This document shows positions 1 through 9,038 of a stretch of 64,000 nt of DNA, piece after piece. The first letter of the stretch is position 1. Every line of letters begins with the position of its first letter. Position numbers and translations under genes: made by a program. The DNA comes from Paroedura picta (lineage: Eukaryota > Chordata > Lepidosauria > Squamata > Gekkonidae): contig NC_135371.1 in assembly GCF_049243985.1 (NCBI RefSeq), forward strand, positions 575,501 through 639,500. The letters are read 5' to 3'. The notes beneath the pieces are model-generated. The model was not told where the DNA came from. It did no database searches and worked only from the letters and a program-made list of their open reading frames with translations.

Positions 1-146
1 GGTTCCCCAGGAACTTACAACTCATCAAATTGCATACATTTCCCCTAATTTGGTGATACTTAACACTTTTTCTCAAACAGGATAGCTTTCCTTTCCAATG
101 CCCGGAGGGTCACTAAGAACCATTAAACCCTATAGTCCCACTACAT

Positions 147-231
147 TCAGAGGTCTGTCACAGCAAGATGGGTTTCTCCCTGTATCTCTCTGTAGCAGTG
201 AGATGCCCATCTTGCTGTGACAGACCTCTGA
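147..231. repeat. Long near-perfect inverted repeat (hairpin) in TAP2 intron 3
   Basis: Positions 147-172 are the exact reverse complement of 206-231 (26 bp), with 33 bases between. The pairing can continue inward over a few more bases around one mismatch, so a transcript from either strand would fold into a stem of about 30 bp. It lies in the intron after TAP2 exon 3. It could be a fold-back MITE remnant or a microRNA-like precursor; the sequence alone does not decide. The rest of 1-675 holds no coding exon that I recognise. Confidence 0.8.
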
Positions 232-675
232 AGATACCATCCACAGATTCAGGCAAAAGGAACAAAAACTAGCAGCCCCACAACCCGAGAAAACTGCAAA
301 AATCAGAAAGGACTTGTTTATTGCCTTCTATTCCTCAGAGGACAGGGGAAATGGGAAATTATGGCCAATGAATAAATAATATAAAATGAAATCTGCCAAA
401 CAGCCATTTTGGCCCTTTTCCTACTTCATCACAGGGGAAGAGGGAACAACTTGGTGGCCATTTGTGACCAATGGTGGCCAATCTCCAGTCCTCCCAGCTG
501 TGAAACGAAAACTCTGAGCGAACCACAAACTGACGGTGGTGTTTGGAGGAAGGGTGGTGGGTGGAGTGAAAGACAAACGCCTCCAGGAAACGGTGAATTA
601 CAACAGCAGCAGAGATGTGACAGAACGGCTGGATGGTGAAAACAGGCCTCAAGGGGTCATTCCGGGGCGCCTCAC

Positions 676-3407
676 CTGTTTTCACCTCCTGGAAGAAGGC
701 CAGATCCTGCCGCACCAGAGAAGAGAAGAGCAGGCCGCGGATCCGGACGTTCATCCGGGACAAGGTGAGCATGAAGAGACCCCCACGGCAGCCGGCAAAC
801 AAAGAGCTGAAAAGGGCACAAGAGCAGGGGTAGGGGGTCTCCATAAGGATGCATCTTCCAGGGAACAGGTCACTCGAGATACACAGGGTGCCTTTCCACA
901 GAGTTGAGCCTCGACCCTTCTGAGAGCCCGTAAAGTGCCACAGAGTCCTCCTGCACCACTGCCCAAAAAAGGACCAAACTGACCAGCAGCATTCCAAAGG
1001 AGCCCGGCTGCCTCAGTGGCCAGAGCTGGCTCACAGCGTAGCACAGCAGCCCTATGACCCTCCCCACAACCCCCTGGGGCTGCCCTCTCTGGTCCTTCTC
1101 CTGTAACCCAAGGGGGTTTCCCTCCATCCGTCCATTGGCTGCCTTGTGCTGCCTGGCTATACCAGCCTTTTGGCCATGAAATATTTTCCAGGCTGTGAGG
1201 TACCAGGAAGTGGTGTCAGCTGGCCACACCTCCCAGAAGCGACAGGAGTCTCAGCCCGCAAAGATTTAAATGGCCGGGGCCCTCCCCTTCCTGCCTCCTC
1301 CAGGCCTAGCATTGGCCACTTTGGGAGGGAGGGGGTGGGTCAACCTGCCCTAATAAGGGTAAATATTATGTTTAAGTTTTCAAGAACTTCCCCTTTCCTC
1401 TTTATTTGGAGCTGGAAACTGCAGGCACAGGGAGGGAGGGAGGGAGGGCGCTCCCCAGCCGCCATTTGGAAACCCCCCATCCCACGATGCCATCGAGGGG
1501 CCTTCGTGGTACTTTGGTTGAGAAACGGGGCAGGGCCTTCCAGTCCCCCTGGCCGGGAGGGGAGGGACACAAATGGAGGGGTTGCGGAGGGAGGGCGCGA
1601 CCTCCTTGGATGACGACTGGCCACCGCTCTGTCCAAGTTCTCCCGTGCACCAGAATCCATCTTTAGTTCTGACGCTTTAAAGGTATTGGAGGGAATGTTG
1701 CAGGGGGGGGGGGTCTCACCTGCCCAGGGACACCAGGCAGACGAGGAAGATGGCGTCCGAAAAGGCCTCAGAGTTGTATTTCTGGCCCAGGATGTCAATC
1801 ACGCGGCCCGTATAGTAGGGGATGAACGTTTCGCCTGGGCAGAGGAGGAGGAGGAAAAGGAGGAGGCAGAGGCAACACGTTAACCACAGAGGAAGGAATC
1901 GGGGGGGGGGGGAGGGAGATCAGCTGTTTCCAAAAAGATCATAAACAAAGCAATTTTGGATTCTCCGTGGACACAAAAATGTGCTTTTCCAGCTTCCTTT
2001 TCTGTCCCTGCAGCCACCCTTCCCTCCCCTCCCCCAGGCTCACACACATATCTTGGGTACATTTTAAAAAGGAGAGACTGAGAAATCTCTGCCATGCAAT
2101 AACATGGTGACCTCCTGCTGCCCTGGTCACCCAGTTTCCTGCTTTCATTTTTTTAAACAGGGGTCTTTCTCTTTTTCTGAGCAGGGGTTGGACAAGATGG
2201 CCTGTTTGGCCTCTTCCAACTCCAGTATTCTACAATTCTAAATTCAAAAATTGAGTATCTGTCTCTTTTAGTAGCTGAGCTATAAGGAAAGACACTTTCC
2301 CCCACAACGCCTCAATGAAAATGGATAGACATGCCCTTAAAAAACAACAACACTGAAGGCTAGGAATTGGCAGGGGCTCATGGTAATTGTAGTCTACGGA
2401 CGTCTGGAGAACCGCAGTTTGGCCACCCCTGAGCACAGTTCCAATTCCAGTTTGGGAGGGGGAGAATGGCAACTGGGAGGGGCAAAGGAAACGGAGGGGA
2501 AACGGCTGAGGAAATGCAAACATCTTTCCTTCTGCAGCCGGAGCCGCAAGACCCATTCAGCAAATCAGCCCGCGATTGCCTTTTCCCGCCATTATCTTGC
2601 CCCAAACAATCCAATCTGATTGAGTGAAATCGTGCACGTGGACCCCCCCTGCCCCCCTGCCCCTCCGAGATTCACCAGGACCTGCGCATGGGGAGGGGCG
2701 GAGCCTCTGCTGGACCTGCGGAAGGTCCCTGGTTCAGTCCCCGGCAGCCTCTCCGGGTGGAAGGACTCGGGCACTAAGGGGGTGGGGCAGACCTCTCTCT
2801 GCCTGAGACCCCGGAGAGCTCTGGTGCCAGTCCCAGAAGACCATACGTGGATGGAGTGCAATTCGGCCTCAGGCCGTTTCATGCGTCCTTGTACCAAAAG
2901 TGCACCCTGTGCGCACTCACCAATCACCGCCATAGCGAGGCACACAAATGCGCCACCCAGGTAGGGGCCATCCGGACGGAACAGCCTCAGCAGCCTCTGG
3001 AGCGTGGCCCGGTCTTCTTCCTTGGTTTCTCCGTGGCTGCCCCCCCGCTCCAGAGCCCCCCAAGTGATGCAGGCCAGACCCACGGCCCCATAGCCCAGCA
3101 GCAACCAGGAGCAGGGGGCAGAGGAGAGCAGAAGAGGGGGGTCTCCGAACCAGCGCCCCACGGAGGTGTAAAGGGCGGGCAAGAGACTCAGGGTCACCAG
3201 GGCCGCAGGAGGGGCCTGCGGGGGCCAGGCCAGAGAGAGCAGCCCCCGGGCCCCCAAGAGAACCATCAGGCGCAGCCCTGCCTCCAGCCACGCCACCTGG
3301 ACCCACAGGGGGGGCAGGGAGGGCCGCCACTGGTCCAGCACGGAGAGGAGGGCGACGTCACACAGGAGCAGGAGGGCAGCGGAGCAGAAGGCAGCAGGGA
3401 GGGCCAT
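676..3407 (-). CDS. TAP2: TAP2, peptide transporter subunit 2 (5' part; continues past left edge)
   Basis: Half of the TAP1-TAP2 ABC transporter that carries cytosolic peptides into the ER lumen for MHC class I. Three coding exons are visible, read downward: 3407-2921 (487 bp), 1834-1720 (115 bp) and 806-676 (131 bp), all with AG/GT borders and compatible phases. The 115 and 131 bp lengths equal those of TAP1 exons 2 and 3 in this window. Exon 1 encodes a hydrophobic N-terminal region (several membrane spans, residues 1 to about 125, including SWLLLGYGAVGL) and a link ending in RLLRLFRPDGP. Exon 2 encodes ETFIPYYTGRVID; exon 3 encodes AGCRGG, the SRMNVRIR stretch and FFQEVKTG, all typical of TAP2. 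The start ATG lies 11 nt after a strong acceptor, so the 5' UTR is split. The remaining transmembrane and nucleotide-binding exons lie left of position 1. N-terminal sequence and TAP2-like order beside PSMB8 separate it from TAP1. Confidence 0.95.
2180..2240 (+). repeat. CR1 LINE 3'-end fragment
   Basis: A stretch reading as 'gagcaggggttggacaagat' followed by 'ggcctgtttggcctcttcc' and a repeated 'attcta' tail. This is the standard 3' end of CR1 elements in this window. It lies in TAP2 intron 1. Confidence 0.7.
2350..2432. mobile_element. hAT-type MITE fragment
   Basis: Carries the family core 'ggcaggggctcatggtaatt', 'gtagtctacgg' and the end 'ttggccacccctg'. It is one arm of the palindromic family whose best copy is at 28826-28971. 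It lies in TAP2 intron 1. Confidence 0.65.
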
Positions 3408-4599
3408 GGGGGCGGGATCTGTGGGGAGAGGAAAGTGGGACGTTAGCCTTTCTAGGCCCCCAAAGAGTCCCGGACAGACTCGCTTCCGCCCCGCGTTCCG
3501 GAGGGAGAGAGCGCTGGGTCACGTCTCGGGCCTGGGTGACGCTCCTGCGAGGGCCTCCCTGGGGGCAGAAGAACTTTGAGAAAGAGGGAGCCAGAGAGGC
3601 AGCCAGGGAGAGGGCTCCCTCCGATGACACAGGGCCTGCTCACACCAGCTCCGTATCTGGCCACTATGGCCGGATTCTGACAACGAAATCTTTCAAGGGT
3701 TGCCCAGCATCACTGCCGACCTTTCCCTGTCAGCAGAGGATAATCCAGTCAACAGATCCACGCCCCCTTTTCGGGTGGACAAATGACCGGCTGGCTCTTG
3801 CAACTGGGCTCCTTGCCCCGAGAGGACGGCCCTGGATTCCCCTGAGCAGAAAGGGGCCCTTGCTGGCTTGCCTTGGGGTGGGAAGAATCCTCTTTCCCCT
3901 CCTCTGTAACTCCCGACCCCACAAAGAATCCTTTCTCCCAGCAAGGGGGGAGGATCTTCCCCAGCCCCTCCATCCTGGGGGAGGGGATTCATTCAGGGGA
4001 TATATTTCCCTGTGCGCTGTCTGAAGCACACAGAAAGTGCAGCAGGAAGCAGGCAGGAGAGAACTCTTCGTGGAGGAAACGCGTTGTGGGCCACCCATTC
4101 CCAGGGACCCAGTCCCTCATCCTGCCTCCTCGGTAAAACAGGCACAAGAAGGAACCGGAAGGGCAGGCTTGGATCTTGGAATAGCTGGAGGTTTTTACAG
4201 CCCAAAATCGAATCCCTATTGTCGGTTTTCTGGGCTGGGTGGCCATGGTCTAGTAGTTTTAATCCCTAGACTTGCTAATGAACTGTCCAGACACAGGAAA
4301 AATTCTTCCTAATGGATTTGCTAATGAACTCCAGCCAGACACAGGAAAACACCTGCCTAGCTCCAGCCCACCCCTTGGGAGGCTACCAGATGAGACAGGA
4401 ATATGACAAGTAAATACATAAATTGCCCAGCAACTATTTCACACGCATCACGCCTTAGCACAGAGAGATTCTGATCTCGTGTCCTCCCTCCAAAGATGCC
4501 GTCCGGCCACAGCCGCTGGAGAACTGTCAGGGACTAGAACGACCAGACCACTGTTGGCAACGCAACCCACAACAACCGTCTGGATCTCTCTCGGATTTA

Positions 4600-4823
4600 G
4601 AGCCAGCGTGGCGGAGTGGTTAAGAGTGGTGGGTTCTAAGATGGAGAACGGGTTTTAATTCCCCCCTCCCCCGTCCTCCTTGGGCCAGTCACAGTTCTTT
4701 CACAGCTGTCCTCGCAGGGCAGTTCTATCAGAGCTTTCTCAGCCCGACCTCCCTCGAAGGGTGTCTGTGCTGGGCAGAGGAAGGGTAGGTGATTCTAAGC
4801 CCCGTTAAGACCCTTCTTCTTCC
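4600..4823 (+). mobile_element. tRNA-derived SINE (Sauria type)
   Basis: Begins 'gagccagcgtggcggagtgg' with a polymerase III A-box match (TGGCGGAGTGG). A degenerate B-box follows, then a body with 'gggccagtcac' and a 'cttcttcttcct' tail. The whole layout matches the second copy at 20067-20346. It lies between the predicted TAP2 non-coding exon and the first coding exon. Confidence 0.75.
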
Positions 4824-5129
4824 TCAGCCGAGTCAGCCGCAGTCGCGCCCCCCCTCGTCCCCCCCCCGAAGGGTTTGCATCTGCCCTCTGGAGAGGAGGC
4901 GACGCAGCGAGATGCGGAGCGCGAAGGATTCTTGCAGACGGCGAGGAGGCGCCGCAGCCTGTCCGGGATCCAGTATTGGAGACCCCCCCCCAAAAAAAAA
5001 AGCACCCACCCCTCCGTTCCGAGAACAGGACACCGGCACGCGCCCCCCCCCCCCTGCGCCATGCAATACCCCCCGTAGCCCCCCCATAGCCCTCTTGCGC
5101 CGCCTTCTGCTCCCCAAGCCACGACTTAC

Positions 5130-5190
5130 TCGCTCGCACCCTCAGCACGAACGGAGCGCGGCGGGCCGAAAACGGGGTCGATCACGCTAC
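5130..5190 (-). other. TAP2: Predicted TAP2 5' non-coding first exon
   Basis: On the minus strand a strong donor (GCGA then GTAAGT, exon end at 5130) sits in a CpG-rich stretch (about 4800-5300). The TAP2 coding exon has a matching acceptor ending at 3419 (pyrimidine run then CACAG), only 11 nt before the ATG. Joining the two gives a 5' UTR exon plus a coding exon, the layout known for human TAP2. The 5' limit is a guess; no transcript evidence is available here. Confidence 0.55.
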
Positions 5191-5200
5191 TTTCGCTTTC
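5191..5200 (-). promoter_or_regulatory. Interferon-stimulated response element, TAP2 promoter
   Basis: TTTCGCTTTC on the plus strand, i.e. GAAAGCGAAA on the coding strand, a perfect fit to GAAANNGAAA bound by IRF and ISGF3 factors. It lies about 60 bp upstream of the predicted non-coding exon donor and has the same core as the PSMB8 element. Confidence 0.65.
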
Positions 5201-5203
5201 GAA

Positions 5204-5213
5204 GGGGAACTCC
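5204..5213. promoter_or_regulatory. kappaB-like site, TAP2 promoter
   Basis: GGGGAACTCC fits the NF-kappaB consensus GGGRNNYYCC. It lies 3 bp from the interferon element and next to a GC-box-like 'ccccgcccc'. The pairing resembles the known NF-kappaB plus IRF layout of class I pathway promoters; function is inferred. Confidence 0.45.
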
Positions 5214-5315
5214 GGCCCCCGCCCCGCCCCTCGCCCTCACGGCTGCACTTCCTCAGCGGGCCACAAGAGGGAGCCCGGGCCCCACTCAGGAAACATCGGG
5301 GTCAGCAAAGAATCA

Positions 5316-6190
5316 AGAATCAAGAATCCTAGAGGGGGAAGGAGACATGGAGGATATCTAGTCCCACTCCCTGCTCAGTGCAGGATCAGCCTCCAGCATA
5401 CAGGAGAAGGATCTGTCCAGCCGCTGCCTGAAGATGGCCAGTGAGGGGGAGCTCCCTACCTCCTTAGGCAGCCCATTCCACTGCTGAACTACTCCTAGAA
5501 TCCCAGAGTGGGAAGGGGCCATGAAGGCCATCTAGTCCACCCCCTGCTCAGTGCAGGATCAGCCTCCAGCATCCAGGAGAAGGATCTGTACAGCCGCTGC
5601 TTGAAGATGGCCAGTGAGGGGGAGCCCCCCACCTCCTTAGGCAGCCCCTTCCACTGCTGAACTGGACTCCTAGAATCCTAGAGTGGGAAGGGCCACGGAG
5701 GCCATCTAGTCCCACCCCCTGCTCAGTGCAGGATCAGCCTCAAGCATCCAAGAGAAGGATCTGTCCAGCCGCTGCTTGAAGACCACCAGTGAGGGGGAGC
5801 CCCTTACCTCCTTAGGCAGCCTATTCCACTGCTGAACTACTCTGACTCTGCCATCCCCCTCCCAATATCTAACCAGTACTGTTCTACACGTAGTTTAAGG
5901 TCGTTCCTGTGGGTCCCCCCCTCTGCTGCCAACAGGACCCTTTCCCTGCCTTTCAAGTACTTCAAGCGTGCCCATCCTGTCTCCTCTCAGCTCAGCCTGC
6001 TCTTCTCCTGGCTGTCCATCTCCAGGTCCCTCCACCTTTCCTCCCAGGGCTTGGTCCCCAGGCTCCCCTAGATCCCCCTCCTCGCTCTCCTCTGCCCCCT
6101 CTCCATCTTGCCCACCTCCTTTTTGAAGCGAGGCCTCCAGAGGTGCCCGCAGGACTCCAGGTGGGGTCTGCCAATGCAGAGTCCCGGACG
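5316..6190 (-). mobile_element. CR1 LINE 3' end with a tandem triplication
   Basis: Antisense CR1 3' region. A unit of about 175 bp ('tctagtcccactccctgctc' ... 'ctccttaggcagcc' ... 'ccactgctgaact') occurs three times head to tail (about 5316-5491, 5492-5668, 5669-5850). The more internal CR1 part (about 5850-6190, with 'ccaggtggggtctgcc') follows only once. The extra copies are therefore local duplications, not separate insertions. Confidence 0.75.
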
Positions 6191-6262
6191 AAGTGAGCAC
6201 ACACAGAAACACTTAAACTGGGAATTAAACACTGTTGGTCCTCAAGGTGCCCTTGGACTCAA

Positions 6263-6820
6263 ATTTTGTTCTCTAAGAACATAAGGGAAGCATCTCCTCC
6301 TTCTCCCCGTGGCCATCACTGCCTCCTCTGGCAGCAGACTCCAGTCAAGTCAGGGAGCATTTCCTTGCGTCTGTCAGGAATCTCCTCTTGGTCAGTTTCT
6401 CTGGGCATGCAAAGCACAGAAGGCAGGCGTCCCACGGAAGTCTTCCACTCCTGCAAACCACAAAACTGAACGCAACATTTGGCTGATTCTCTCCTCGGGG
6501 AGACCGTCAACTCGCTGGCCCTTCGGCTCCTGAGGAGGGACCCCAAGAGAACTGGGGCAGGGGGATGCAGCTGGCAGCTGACCCAGTGAGATGGAGGGCC
6601 AACGGGAGGAGGGGCTTCCGCAGAGCCTCTCCACGGGCTGTTTTCACCCAAGTGCTGGAGTCGTGTGGTCATGCCAAGGCCGGAAAGCCTCTCTGGGCCC
6701 TGCTGGGTCAGACCATAGTGACGTAGGGGAGGCTCCAAATGTAGAAGCAGTCAAGCTCAGAATCCCAGAGCCAGGAGGCAGCATCGGGAAAAACCTCTCT
6801 ACCTTGGTATTAGTCCTCCA
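6263..6820. other. Intergenic stretch before the minisatellite; retroposon-like flank
   Basis: Holds no gene that I recognise. It contains 'aagaacataaggga' and 'ggccatcactgcctcctctg', matching a dispersed squamate retroposon whose other piece continues right after the minisatellite (8620-8700). The minisatellite therefore appears to have grown inside one old retroposon copy. Confidence 0.45.
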
Positions 6821-8612
6821 GAGGAACTGGCTGGCCCCTGGGTGAGATGGGAGGCTGGACTGGAGGGGCCCTCCCTGGCCTGACCCAGCAGGGCTCTTCT
6901 GAGGGTCTTCTCAGGGGAAGGCCTCAGCCTCTCTGCCCTGTGGCTGGCCCTGCAGAGGAACTGGCTGGCCCCTGGGTGAGACGGGAGGCTGGACTGGAGG
7001 GACCCTCCCTGGACTGACCCAGCAGGGCTCTTCTGAGGGTCTTCTCAGGGCAAGGCCTCGGCCTCTCTGCATTGTGGCTGGCCCTGCAGAGGAACTGGCT
7101 GGCCCCTGGGTGAGACGGGAGGCTGGACTGGAGGGACCCTCCCTGGACTGACCCAGCAGGGCTCTTCTGAGGGTCTTCTCAGGGGAAGGCCTCGGCCTCT
7201 CTGCCCTGTGGCTGGCCCTGCAGAGGAACTGGCTGGCCCCTGGGTGAGATGGGAGGCTGGACTGGAGGGGCCCTCCCTGGCCTGACCCAGCAGGGCTCTT
7301 CTGAGGGTCTTCTCAGGGCAAGGCCTCGGCCTCTCTCCTCGGGGCTGGCCCTGCAGAGGAACTGGCTGGCCCCTGGGTGGGATGGGAGGCTGGACTGGAG
7401 GGACCCTCCCTGGCCTGACCCAGCAGGGCTCTTCTGAGGGTCTTCTCAGGGCAAGGCCTCGGCCTCTCTGCCCTGTGGCTGGCCCTGCAGAGGAACTGGC
7501 TGGCCCCTGGGTGAGATGGGAGGCTGGACTGGAGGGGCCCTCCCTGGCCTGACCCAGCAGGGCTCTTCTGAGGGTCTTCTCAGGGCAAGGCCTCGGCCTC
7601 TCTGCCCTGTGGCTGGCCCTGCAGAGGAACTGGCTGGCCCCTGGGTGGGATGGGAGGCTGGACTGGAGGGACCCTCCCTGGCCTGACCCAGCAGGGCTCT
7701 TCTGAGGGTCTTCTCAGGGCAAGGCCTCGGCCTCTCTGCCCTGTGGCTGGCCCTGCAGAGGAACTGGCTGGCCCCTGGGTGAGACGGGAGGCTGGACTGG
7801 AGGGACCCTCCCTGGACTGACCCAGCAGGGCTCTTCTGAGGGTCTTCTCAGGGGAAGGCCTCGGCCTCTCTGCCCTGTGGCTGGCCCTGCAGAGGAACTG
7901 GCTGGCCCCTGGGTGAGATGGGAGGCTGGACTGGAGGGGCCCTCCCTGGCCTGACCCAGCAGGGCTCTTCTGAGGGTCTTCTCAGGGGAAGGCCTCGGCC
8001 TCTCTGCCCTGCGGCTGGCCCTGTAGAGGAACTGTCTGGCCCCTGGGTGAGGAAGGAGGCTGGACTGGAGGGACCCTCCCTAGCCTGACCCAGCAGGGCT
8101 CTTCTGAGGGTCTTCTCAGGGGAAGGCCTCGGCCTCTCTGCCCTGTGGCTGGCTCTGCAGAGGAACTGGCTGGCCCCTGGGTGAGACGGGAGGCTGGACT
8201 GGAGGGACCCTCCCTGGCCTGACCCTGCAGGGCTCTTCTGAGGGTCTTCTCAGGGGAAGGCCTCGGCCTCTCTGCCCTGTGGCTGGCCCTGCAGAGGAAC
8301 TGGCTGGCCCCTGGGTGAGACGGGAGGCTGGGCTGGAGGGACCCTCCCTGGCCTGACCCTGCAGGGCTCTTCTGAGGGTCTTCTCAGGGGAAGGCCTCGG
8401 CCTCTCTGCCCTGTGGCTGGCCCTGCAGAGGAACTGGCTGGCCCCTGGGTGAGACGGGAGGCTGGGCTGGAGGGACCCTCCCTGGTCTGACCCAGCAGGG
8501 CTCTTCTGAGGGTCTTCTCAGGGGAAGGCCTCGGCCTCTCTGCCCTGTCGCTGGCCCTGCAGAGGAACTGGCTGGCCCCTGGGTGAGACGGGAGGCTGGG
8601 CTGGAGGGACCC
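6821..8612. repeat. 134-bp minisatellite, about 13.4 copies
   Basis: 'gaggaactggctggcccctg' recurs at 6821, 6955, 7089, 7223, 7356, 7490, 7624, 7758, 7892, 8026, 8160, 8294, 8428 and 8562, a period of 134 bp (one step of 133). Units are highly alike, differing at a few sites such as gagatggg/gagacggg and gggaagg/ggcaagg. Part of the unit ('cctgacccagcagggctctt') matches the 3' end of a dispersed retroposon, a likely source. The period is not a multiple of three, so open frames crossing it are not genes. Confidence 0.95.
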
Positions 8613-8961
8613 TCCTTGATGTGCCTGTGGCCATCACCACATCCTCTGGCAGTGAATTCCATGCAAATCATTCCCTCACAACATGACTGAGCATTTTTTG
8701 AATGGCCCCTGGACCCCCTTGTTTCTTGAAAGGGGGGTGGAACTGCATCAGAATTCAGCTGCTGAAATTTCCAAGGATCTGTCTCATACCTGCCGAAAGG
8801 CTCTCGCGCTCTGGATACCTTCTATCCCCAAAAGTCGTCTCGGTTTCTAATGTGACCCTGGGCCCAAATCAGGCCTGTAGCTTGACTGAGCCTCCCAACC
8901 CTTCGGAACAGACTCCTGGAATCACAGACCAGAGCCCAAGGCGCGAAATGTCCAGGGCCTC

Positions 8962-8967
8962 TTTATT
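8962..8967 (-). terminator. PSMB8 polyadenylation signal
   Basis: AATAAA on the minus strand, 72 bases past the PSMB8 stop codon. Confidence 0.75.
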
Positions 8968-9038
8968 GTCACGAGACCCCCTTCCCTTTTCCCTCCAGCC
9001 CTGAGTGTCACAGAACGGAGTTTGTGGTCCGTCGCATC

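Noticed and set aside
4600-4680. A possible tRNA gene (A-box present)
   Set aside because: The B-box is degenerate and the sequence continues into a SINE body; no cloverleaf can be formed.
7249-8671. Open frames inside the minisatellite
   Set aside because: The 134-bp period shifts the frame at each unit and no frame passes through the array.
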